DNA from: Salinisphaera sp035690525
GTDB taxonomy: Bacteria; Pseudomonadota; Gammaproteobacteria; Nevskiales; Salinisphaeraceae
Assembly (NCBI RefSeq): GCF_035690525.1
Contig: NZ_DASSKM010000135.1
Location: 6,931 to 70,930 of the forward strand
DNA length: 64,000 nucleotides
Direction of reading: 5' to 3'
Below the pieces are notes generated by a model. The model was not told the DNA's origin, made no database searches, and worked only from the letters and a program-made list of their open reading frames with translations. The translations under genes and the position numbers were made by a program. Shown here in pieces: positions 46,871 to 53,720 of this stretch (position 1 is the first letter of the stretch; the number at the start of each line of letters is the position of its first letter).

Positions 46871-47389
46871 TCAACTCGGCGGTTGATCGTCGGTACGAAT
46901 ACGTCCGCTACCCGAGATCATGATATAGACGTCGGCCGCGTTGGCCGCCGCTGCCGTGAAGTGGCCTATGCTGCCCATGGCAAAGCCGTTGGCATCGAAG
47001 TAGGCGGTATGGGTGATATTCTGATTGCCGGTAATCTGGATCTGCCCGTCCAACGCGCCGTGAACCCGCAGTACCTGATCGATGGCCGGTGGGTCCGTAT
47101 TGCTGCTCAGTATCGGCGCATATACGATCCAGCCCTGGCTCCAGTTACCCCGGTTTTCACACGTATTGCCGTCGGCGCTCGTGCACAGATACACGGACTT
47201 ACCGCGTGTAATAGCTTGGCTGCGCGCGTAGTTCAGGTCACCCACCAGATCGTTGACCTGGGCGGTTAGCGCATTGCGCTGCACCAGGCCGCGATAAGAT
47301 GGAATGGCAATAGTCAGCAGCACCGCCGCTACGGCTAGCGTGACCATCAATTCGAGGAGGGTGAATCCTCGCGCGCCGGCAACCCCCAT
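46871..47389 (-). CDS. fimU: Minor pseudopilin FimU/FimT
   Basis: A 172-residue GspH/FimT-type minor pilin starting GARGFTLLELMVTLAVAAVLLTIAIPS with the typical RNALTAQVNDLVGDLNYARSQAITRG, given here as consecutive family blocks. CTSADGNTCENRGNWSQGWIVY matches the conserved C-terminal disulfide region. ATG 47389 follows a purine-rich site; GTG 47392 is possible. It is the first gene of the operon fimU-pilV-pilW-pilX-pilY1-pilE, so the promoter should be in 47390-47513. FimT is not separately present; in some species FimT proteins bind DNA for transformation. Confidence 0.88.
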   Translation of the reverse strand: MGVAGARGFTLLELMVTLAVAAVLLTIAIPSYRGLVQRNALTAQVNDLVGDLNYARSQAITRGKSVYLCTSADGNTCENRGNWSQGWIVYAPILSSNTDPPAIDQVLRVHGALDGQIQITGNQNITHTAYFDANGFAMGSIGHFTAAAANAADVYIMISGSGRIRTDDQPPS

Positions 47390-47513
47390 CACTCGCCCCC
47401 CAGACGGCTTGTTCGTCTTAACAATATCGGCAGCCAGCCAGTTTTCTTGCGGACTGCGACGAACGCTGTTACAGGGCCGATGGACGGTGGCCAACAGTCC
47501 GAATGGCGCCCAT

Positions 47514-47550
47514 AAAAAAGCGCCAGCGCGCATATTTGCGTCGCTGGCGC
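47514..47550 (-). terminator. Intrinsic terminator of tRNA-Thr
   Basis: A perfect 9-bp stem, GCGCCAGCG (47520-47528) and CGCTGGCGC (47542-47550), is followed on the minus strand by six Ts. It lies 27 bases beyond the tRNA 3' end. Confidence 0.85.
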
Positions 47551-47577
47551 CTATATCTTTTGATTTTAAAGCACTGT

Positions 47578-47653
47578 TGGTGCCGGGGAGAGGAATCGAA
47601 CCTCCGACCTACTAATTACGAATCAGTTGCTCTACCGACTGAGCTACCCCGGC
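47578..47653 (-). tRNA. tRNA-Thr (anticodon CGT)
   Basis: A minus-strand cloverleaf of 76 bases including the encoded CCA. Acceptor GCCGGGG pairs with CCCCGGC; the D-arm is GCTC AGTCGGTA GAGC; the anticodon loop TTCGTAA reads CGT for codon ACG; the T-arm contains GGTTCGATTCC. Confidence 0.96.
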
Positions 47654-47863
47654 GACACGCGCGAGGCGCGGAGTATAAAGAAAGCGCACGAATCGGACAA
47701 TGCCCGGTCGCGACGTACCGGCGATGGAATCGTGACCACCGCGCAAGCGCTGGCGGCGCGGGTTGCATGCCGGCATACTGCACTCGAAAATATCGTAGCG
47801 ATGCGCTGGATGACGGTGATCCGAAAGTCACCGGCGATTCAGCCAACGCGCCATAGAATTTCA

Positions 47864-47953
47864 GGAGAGGTGGCAGAGCGGTTGATTGCACCGGTCTTGA
47901 AAACCGGCAGGGGTGCAAGCCCCTCGTGGGTTCGAATCCCACCCTCTCCGCCA
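47864..47953 (+). tRNA. tRNA-Ser (anticodon TGA)
   Basis: A class II tRNA of 90 bases with a long variable arm (CAGGGGTGCAAGCCCCTCG). Acceptor GGAGAGG pairs with CCTCTCC. Anticodon loop CTTGAAA in stem CCGGT/ACCGG reads TGA for codon TCA. The 3' CCA is encoded. The 210 bases between the two divergent tRNA genes should contain both promoters. Confidence 0.96.
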
Positions 47954-48036
47954 TACGACAAGTTGCGCGAATCCGTGACGCGGCCGGCGAGAGGCCGCGA
48001 ACGCACCGTTATCACTACTATGGAGGATGGAGCGCA

Positions 48037-49053
48037 ATGCAGGATCAGATCTTGATCAATACGGCCCGGTCGTTGATGGCGCCCGGCAAAGGCCTTCTGG
48101 CCGCGGACGAGTCGACCGGCACTATCGAGAAGCGGCTTTCCGGTATCGATGTCGAATCCACGGAGCAGACGCGGCGGGCTTATCGCAATCTGCTATTCAC
48201 CGCCGGTGCCGAAGAGTTTATCAGCGGCGTGATTCTGTTCGAGGAAACGCTGTTCCAGAACGCCGATGACGGCAGGCCGTTCCCCGAGCTGCTGGCCGCC
48301 CTGGGTATGATTCCGGGGATTAAGGTGGATCAGGGCGCGAAGCCGCTAGCCGGCAGCCCGGAAGAAAAGATCACCGAAGGCTTGGACGGCCTGCGTGAAC
48401 GGCTCGTGCGCTACCGCGAGGCCGGCGCGCGGTTCGCGAAATGGCGCGGCGTGATCGATATCGCCGAGGATCGGCCGAGCGACTACTGCATCCGCGTCAA
48501 CGCGCACGCGCTGGCGCGCTATGCCGCGCTGTGTCAGGAAGCCGGCATCGTGCCAATCGTCGAGCCCGAAGTGCTCATGAATGCCGAGCATTCGATCGCG
48601 CGCTGCAAGCAAGTCACCGAAGCGGTGCTCGACGCGGTGTTCGCCGAGCTAAAGGGCCAGCGCGTATTGCTCGAAGGCATGCTGCTCAAGCCCAACATGG
48701 TGGTTTCCGGCAAGTATTGTCCGCAACAGGCCGGTATCGATGAAGTCGCGGAGGCGACGCTGCAGTGTTTGAACCGCTGCGTTCCGGCGGCGGTGCCGGG
48801 CATCGTCTTTCTATCCGGCGGCCAGGACGACGAGGATGCGACGGCCCATCTCGACGCGATGAATCGTCGCGGGCCGCAGCCGTGGACGCTGTCGTTCTCC
48901 TTCGGACGGGCGCTGCAGACGCCGGCGTTGAAGGCATGGCGCGGCCAGGCCGAGAACGCGCCCGCGGCCCAGCAGGCTTATCTCAGGCGCGCTCGGAACA
49001 ATAGCGCGGCCGCGCGCGGGGAGTATAGTCCCGATATGGAAGGCGCGGCCTGA
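48037..49053 (+). CDS. Fructose-bisphosphate aldolase, class I
   Basis: A 338-residue Schiff-base aldolase of glycolysis and gluconeogenesis. Diagnostic segments are GKGLLAADESTGTIEKRL, GVILFEETLFQ, GIKVDQGAKPL, VPIVEPEVLM, the Schiff-base lysine in EGMLLKPNMV, and VFLSGGQDDEDATAHLDAMN. ATG 48037 follows GGAGGATGGAG; the open frame upstream runs through the tRNA-Ser and is not coding. Class I enzymes are metal-independent. It forms a single-gene transcript ending in the terminator at 49078. Confidence 0.95.
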   Translation: MQDQILINTARSLMAPGKGLLAADESTGTIEKRLSGIDVESTEQTRRAYRNLLFTAGAEEFISGVILFEETLFQNADDGRPFPELLAALGMIPGIKVDQGAKPLAGSPEEKITEGLDGLRERLVRYREAGARFAKWRGVIDIAEDRPSDYCIRVNAHALARYAALCQEAGIVPIVEPEVLMNAEHSIARCKQVTEAVLDAVFAELKGQRVLLEGMLLKPNMVVSGKYCPQQAGIDEVAEATLQCLNRCVPAAVPGIVFLSGGQDDEDATAHLDAMNRRGPQPWTLSFSFGRALQTPALKAWRGQAENAPAAQQAYLRRARNNSAAARGEYSPDMEGAA

Positions 49054-49077
49054 CATCGATGCATCGCGCCGGCCGCT

Positions 49078-49105
49078 AGCCCGAACCGTGGGCGGTCCGG
49101 GCTTT
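49078..49105 (+). terminator. Intrinsic terminator after the aldolase gene
   Basis: AGCCCGAACCG pairs with CGGTCCGGGCT (one mismatch in 11) around loop TGGG, followed by TTT, 25 bases beyond the stop codon. Confidence 0.7.
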
Positions 49106-49122
49106 CCGCCAACGGGCTGGCT

Positions 49123-49380
49123 ATGCGAGATACCCAGCTGTTGCGTATCCCGCGCGCGCAGTTCGAATCGCTGGTCGCGCGGCGCCCGCAGGCCATGTTG
49201 CAGGTCACCCGTCTGATCGCCGACCGGTTGAGCGATATGGCGCCGATGGCCGTCGCGACATCGTCCAGAGCGGGCGGACCTATGCCATGGGCCGGCGCAT
49301 CCGGGCGCGGATGTGACTGGCTTCTCATGCGCCTTGTTGCTGGACCCGCCGCGGTCTGCGCCAAGCCGATCGAGTACTGA
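49123..49380 (+). pseudogene. Relic of a cyclic-nucleotide-binding-domain protein
   Basis: The first 38 codons (RDTQLLRIPRAQFESLVARR, PQAMLQVTRLIADRLSDM) look like the last strand and C-terminal helix of a cNMP-binding domain as found in NTE/RssA-type patatin proteins. After that the frame loses similarity. Another frame nearby (GADGRRDIVQSGRTYA) and weak matches further on suggest frameshifts. The strands that should precede it are missing, as the aldolase terminator lies 18 bases upstream. I read it as a decayed gene fragment. Confidence 0.5.
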
Positions 49381-49803
49381 TCTTGGCCGAGGGCGATTAG
49401 CGGCCGTTTCTTTCGCGCAATTTGGTCTGGCTGGGTGAGCAAGCGCTGAGGGCGGCGATACGCTTGGCCGGCCGGCGACGGCCGGGCGGTCGACGCCGCT
49501 GTGGACCGTGTAGTGCTGCTACCGTTTCAGATGCCGCGCCGCGGCATAGATCATGGGCGCGGCAAGCTGCCGGCTACCACCTCGTTCACCGGCGACCCCT
49601 CCAAAGCCAGCGACTTGACGCATTGCCTGCGTAGGTCAAGAATCGAGTTTGGGACGATTGTTGCCATGTACAAACTCGGTCAATCGGGGGCTAACAGTTT
49701 GTACTTGAATTGGGCTTGTTGGGCGACAGCCATCCTTTTCCGGTTCAGAAGAGCCAAATAATCAAAATCTCGGGTCGATTAGCGAACCGAGCAGGGGGGT
49801 TTA
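49381..49803. other. Non-coding stretch with decayed coding remnants and the phaZ promoter region
   Basis: No intact gene. Short GC-rich segments to about 49640 may be further debris of the same lost protein (for example DRVVLLPFQMPRRG at 49501 onward). From 49640 the sequence turns AT-richer and holds an inverted repeat at 49668-49704, then the phaZ ribosome site AGGGGGG. Confidence 0.5.
49668..49704. promoter_or_regulatory. Inverted repeat upstream of phaZ
   Basis: Arms GTACAAACT (49668-49676) and AGTTTGTAC (49696-49704) are perfectly complementary across 19 bases. The spacing suits two half-sites on the same DNA face, or a hairpin, about 100 bases before the phaZ start. The binding protein is unknown. 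Confidence 0.4.
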
Positions 49804-51021
49804 ATGCTTTATTATCTTCATGAAATGGGGCGTACCGCCACCATACCCATGCGTATGCTCGCCGATGTTCAGGGGACGCTGCTGCGCCAGCCCTCGAACC
49901 CATTGTCGTATACCGCGCTTGGGCGTGGTTTCGCCTCCATGACCAGTGTGTTCGAAGACATGACGCGCCGCTATCAGAAGCCAGCGTTCAACCTCAATAC
50001 CACTGTGTGCGACGGCCAAACTGTTCCGGTCACCGAAACGATCGTTAAACGGTGGCCCTTCGGGCAACTTAAACGTTTTGTACGCGAAGCCGATCGGCGC
50101 CACGATCCGCAGTTGCTGATTGCGGCACCGCTGTCCGGCCACTATGCGACGCTGGTGCGGGCCACGGTCGAAGCGCTGCTGCCCGATCATGACGTCTATG
50201 TGACCGACTGGCGCGATGCGCGCATGGTCCCGGTAACCGCGGGCGAATTCGGTCTAGATGACTATGCCGACTATATCGTCGATTTCCTGAGCGATATGGG
50301 GCCCAATAGCCACGTGCTCGCCATCTGCCAGGCCGCCGTCCCGGCGCTGGTAGCGACCGCGCTCATGGCCGAGGATGCGCATCCGGCGGCGCCGCGGTCG
50401 ATAGCGCTCATGGGTGCTCCTATTGACTGCCGTATCGAGCCCACGATACCCGACAAGCTGGCAACAGACCACGACCTGGCCTGGTTCCGGCGGCATATGA
50501 TTCATATGGTGCCGCCGCCGTATCCAGGCGCCATGCGTTCGGTCTATCCCGGCTTCATGCAGCTCGGCGGGTTCATGAGCATGAATTTGGACCGTCATAT
50601 CTACGCCTACTGGAACCTGTTCAAATCGATCCAGTCCGGCGACACTGAACAAGTCGATCGACATCGCCGCTTCTATGACGAATATCTCGCCGTCATGGAC
50701 TTGCCGGCGAAATTCTATCTGGACACGATTGAACGTGTCTTCCAGAAGTTTCATCTCGCGCGCGGCTGTTGGACCCACCGCGGCCGTCCGGTCGATACCG
50801 GCGCGATTCGCGATACGGCACTGTTTACGATTGAAGGCCAGAACGACGATATTTCCAGCCCCGGGCAGACCCGGGCCGCGCATTGTTTATGTCCGAACAT
50901 ACCGGATGCCCGGCGTGAGCACTTCTTGCAGTCCGGGGCCGGCCATTACGGCATATTCAGCGGCCGTCGCTGGCGCAGCAATATCGCCCCGCGGCTGCGA
51001 GACTTCATTCGCGCATCCTGA
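49804..51021 (+). CDS. phaZ: Intracellular polyhydroxyalkanoate (PHB) depolymerase
   Basis: A 405-residue alpha/beta hydrolase that mobilises storage polyester granules in the cytoplasm. There is no signal peptide. The nucleophile elbow is AICQAAVPAL with Cys175 in place of the usual serine, as in Ralstonia-type intracellular PhaZ. The acid is likely in EGQNDDISSPGQT and the histidine in SGAGHYGIFSGRRW. VYVTDWRDARMVP is another family block. A strong AGGGGGG site precedes ATG 49804. No PHA synthase or phasin gene is in the window. A GC-rich hairpin at 51031-51051 follows the stop. Confidence 0.94.
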   Translation: MLYYLHEMGRTATIPMRMLADVQGTLLRQPSNPLSYTALGRGFASMTSVFEDMTRRYQKPAFNLNTTVCDGQTVPVTETIVKRWPFGQLKRFVREADRRHDPQLLIAAPLSGHYATLVRATVEALLPDHDVYVTDWRDARMVPVTAGEFGLDDYADYIVDFLSDMGPNSHVLAICQAAVPALVATALMAEDAHPAAPRSIALMGAPIDCRIEPTIPDKLATDHDLAWFRRHMIHMVPPPYPGAMRSVYPGFMQLGGFMSMNLDRHIYAYWNLFKSIQSGDTEQVDRHRRFYDEYLAVMDLPAKFYLDTIERVFQKFHLARGCWTHRGRPVDTGAIRDTALFTIEGQNDDISSPGQTRAAHCLCPNIPDARREHFLQSGAGHYGIFSGRRWRSNIAPRLRDFIRAS

Positions 51022-51331
51022 CCGCATACGGCCCCGGACACATGCCGGGGCAGGTGCGCGGCTTGTTCGGCCAGGATATGTCGCAGCATGGGCGACTGAC
51101 GCATACGGCGTATTGCGGCCTGCAACGTCGGCGTCAATATATCGTTTTGACGGAAGGGCCCGGCCCGTATCGTGATCGCGCCGGGGCTGATGCAAGGCCG
51201 CGCTGCGCGCCCGACTGTGGCTAAAGAATCTTTTGTAACGGGCGATATCGCCAGGGTCGGTCACAGCGGCGGAACGAACTTTTAGTGTCTTCGTCGTCAT
51301 GCTCATAAAGCGGTCTGGCGCCGGGAGTAAA
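51022..51331. other. Intergenic region between phaZ and the GGDEF-EAL gene
   Basis: Holds a 7-bp GC hairpin (GCCCCGG 51031-51037 with CCGGGGC 51045-51051) that may end phaZ transcription, though no T tract follows. On the minus strand, roughly 51010-51180 reads like protein (TLQAAIRRMRQSPMLRHILA, EQAAHLPRHV) but has no start with a ribosome site and runs into the phaZ end. It may be a gene fragment. The GGDEF-EAL promoter should lie near 51230-51310. Confidence 0.4.
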
Positions 51332-53032
51332 ATGAACAATAATGAAACGCTCGCCTGCATCCTCGGCTCTGCGCAAGACGAAGATCTTTCCGCCGCGGCG
51401 CCGGATGCCGTTAATGCATGGACGAATCATCTCGCGACATCCTCGATCGGCGTCGCGGCCGTCGATGCGGCTCAGCGCCCGGTCGGCTTCAATCACGCCT
51501 TTGCGCGTATTTTTTGTTGCGACCGGGAGGAAAACGAGCATAGCTTGCCGGCATGGGTTGCACGCTTTTCCGAGTCCGGGGCGGAGACGCTGGAACGCGC
51601 CTTACGGGATGCCGACGCCGCATCGCTACAATTCAAAGGCCCGAACGACTCGATAATCTCGATACAAATCGCGGCACTCGAAGGCGAGGCGCGATTGGTC
51701 GTCGCACAGGACGTTTCGGGACACGCGCAGGATTTCGAGCCGTTAGCGCACACAGCGCAACGCGACCCGCTTACCGGCCTGGGTAACCGTTTATCGTTGG
51801 AAGCGGCGGCTCGGCAATTCGATACAAATGCCGAAAGGCGGTCCACGATCGCGGTGACCATTGTCGACTTGGACCGCTTCAAGCAGGTCAACGACACGCT
51901 CGGGCACGCGGCGGGCGATACCTTGCTGCAACTTGTCGCCAAGCGCCTGCGGTCTATCGTGCGTGGTGACGAAGCTATCGTCCGCTTGGGCGGAGACGAA
52001 TTCGTCATACTCCACACGCACGGCCTCGAGGCGGACGGCGCGATCTCCGTCGGCCGTCGCCTGGTGGATCTGCTCGGTCGGCCGTTTCTCGTCGACGGTC
52101 ATCAAGTCAACATCGGTGCCAGCGTCGGGATTGCCCTGTCGCAGGCCGGCATCAGCGATGCAAACGAAATGCTCAAGCGTGCCGACTTGGCGATGTACGA
52201 GGCCAAAGCGCGGGGGCGTGGCACGTTCCATATCTTCGAGCCCAACTTGGCCGAGCGAGCGCAGCAACGCCGGGAACTCGAAATCAGCCTCCGGCGCGCG
52301 CTCGGGCTCAAGCAATTTCTGTTGCATTACCAGCCCCAGGTCACCATGTCCGACGGGCGCGTCATGGGCTTCGAAGCGCTCATTCGTTGGCGACACCCCG
52401 AACGCGGCATGATCTCGCCAGCGGACTTCATTCCGCTCGCCGAGGAGATCGGCGAAATTCACGCTATCGGCGCGTGGGCGATTCGCGAGGCCTGCCGGGA
52501 AGCGGCGACTTGGCCGGGCGAGCTTTGTATTGCGGTGAATGTCTCCGCGCTGCAGTTTCAGGAGGGGGATATCGTCGGCATCGTGCGCGATGCGTTGGCC
52601 CGCTCGGGGTTGGCGCCGCGACGGCTCGAGATCGAAATCACGGAGAGCGTGCTGCTCAATGATACCGAAACGTTGCTGCAAAGCCTTTGGGCCCTGCGGG
52701 ACATGGGGGTCGGTATCGCAATGGACGATTTCGGCACCGGCTACTCATCGTTGAGCTATCTCAACAGTTTTCCTTTTTCAAAGCTCAAGATCGACCAGTC
52801 GTTCATTCAGAACGACGGTTCCCAAAAAACCGGCGCCCTGGTGAACGCGATTTTAAGCCTCGGCGCTAATCTCGGCATGACGACGATCGCGGAAGGCATA
52901 GAAACCGATCTGCAGTACCAAAGGCTCGTAGATAGTGGTTGCGCCAGTGCGCAAGGCTATTTGATCAGCCGGCCGCTGCCTTCCGAACGGATTGCGTCTT
53001 ATTTGGCCACCGGCGACTTTAACCGGCCCTAA
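51332..53032 (+). CDS. PAS-like sensor with GGDEF and EAL domains
   Basis: A 566-residue cytoplasmic protein for cyclic di-GMP turnover. Residues about 30-130 look like a PAS domain. The diguanylate cyclase domain has an intact RLGGDEF (GGDEF 220-224), and DLDRFKQVNDTLGH is the metal-binding segment. The inhibitory site upstream reads RGDE rather than RxxD, so product inhibition may be weak. The phosphodiesterase domain has EAL at 348-350, EITESV and DDFGTGYSS (465-473), all intact. ATG 51332 follows GGGAG. It is 16 bases upstream of the BLUF gene, implying joint expression. Confidence 0.93.
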   Translation: MNNNETLACILGSAQDEDLSAAAPDAVNAWTNHLATSSIGVAAVDAAQRPVGFNHAFARIFCCDREENEHSLPAWVARFSESGAETLERALRDADAASLQFKGPNDSIISIQIAALEGEARLVVAQDVSGHAQDFEPLAHTAQRDPLTGLGNRLSLEAAARQFDTNAERRSTIAVTIVDLDRFKQVNDTLGHAAGDTLLQLVAKRLRSIVRGDEAIVRLGGDEFVILHTHGLEADGAISVGRRLVDLLGRPFLVDGHQVNIGASVGIALSQAGISDANEMLKRADLAMYEAKARGRGTFHIFEPNLAERAQQRRELEISLRRALGLKQFLLHYQPQVTMSDGRVMGFEALIRWRHPERGMISPADFIPLAEEIGEIHAIGAWAIREACREAATWPGELCIAVNVSALQFQEGDIVGIVRDALARSGLAPRRLEIEITESVLLNDTETLLQSLWALRDMGVGIAMDDFGTGYSSLSYLNSFPFSKLKIDQSFIQNDGSQKTGALVNAILSLGANLGMTTIAEGIETDLQYQRLVDSGCASAQGYLISRPLPSERIASYLATGDFNRP

Positions 53033-53048
53033 AAGGTGTGGACTCGAT

Positions 53049-53495
53049 ATGGAAGACGCTATCTATCGTCTGGCGTATGTCAGCCATAACGGAATCGATG
53101 GCGACGATCGGGCGCTGCACGGTGAAATCGAACAAATCCTTAATGTCTCGCGCGCGAACAACCAAAGTGCCGGCATCACGGGCGCCTTGATGTTCAACAA
53201 TGGATGCTTCGCGCAAGTTCTCGAAGGCCCGCATGGCCCGATACAAGATACATTCGAGCGCATTCAATGCGATATGCGGCATCATGACGTCGTTATCCTG
53301 GCATTCGACCCAGTCGGAGAACGCCGGTTTTCACGCTGGTCGATGGCCTATCGAGGCACGAGAACCCGCGCCGCCAATCAATTTGCCCATTTCGCAATGG
53401 AATCCGGGTTCGACCTGGCCAACCTCGACGGCGACCAGATGTTTAGTTTGCTGCAGAGCCACATGGACGAGGCGGAACAACAAGCTTCCATATGA
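53049..53495 (+). CDS. Stand-alone BLUF blue-light photoreceptor
   Basis: A 148-residue protein whose first 100 residues form a BLUF domain, which binds FAD and senses blue light. The key residues are present: Tyr10 (YRLAYVS), Asn38 (SRANNQSAGITGAL), Gln56 (CFAQVLEG), Trp97 and Met99 (FSRWSMAYRG). The remaining 45 residues are helical and probably make the dimer or partner contact. There is no output domain, so it must act through another protein. The adjacent GGDEF-EAL proteins are the obvious candidates, by analogy with BLUF-EAL fusions such as BlrP1. Confidence 0.93.
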   Translation: MEDAIYRLAYVSHNGIDGDDRALHGEIEQILNVSRANNQSAGITGALMFNNGCFAQVLEGPHGPIQDTFERIQCDMRHHDVVILAFDPVGERRFSRWSMAYRGTRTRAANQFAHFAMESGFDLANLDGDQMFSLLQSHMDEAEQQASI

Positions 53496-53676
53496 AAACC
53501 CGGTTATTCGGGCCACAATGGCGACAATCGCCGTCCTTATGGAAGACGCGCTGCCGGATGCTCGAACACCGTTTGCTCACAGCGCGCGAGCTTCGAGTGG
53601 GTAGCGTTGACGCTATGGCTTTTAAGACGGGTTGCACGCGGCGTCCGCGCACCTTAAAACACTAAAAAACAATGGC

Positions 53677-53698
53677 CCGGCCCGATATATCGGACCGG
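53677..53698. promoter_or_regulatory. Palindrome ahead of the second GGDEF-EAL gene
   Basis: A perfect 12-base palindrome CCGATATATCGG (53682-53693) is flanked by CCGG on both sides after one mismatch. It lies 23 bases before the ATG at 53721. It could be an operator or a terminator stem of the BLUF transcript. The rest of 53496-53720 shows nothing clear. Confidence 0.4.
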
Positions 53699-53720
53699 CG
53701 CCACCACCACCGGGCTCGGC

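Noticed and set aside
50946..51180. A minus-strand gene overlapping the end of phaZ
   Set aside because: Part of it reads protein-like, but there is no convincing start or ribosome site and it runs antisense into a conserved gene; kept only as a possible fragment.
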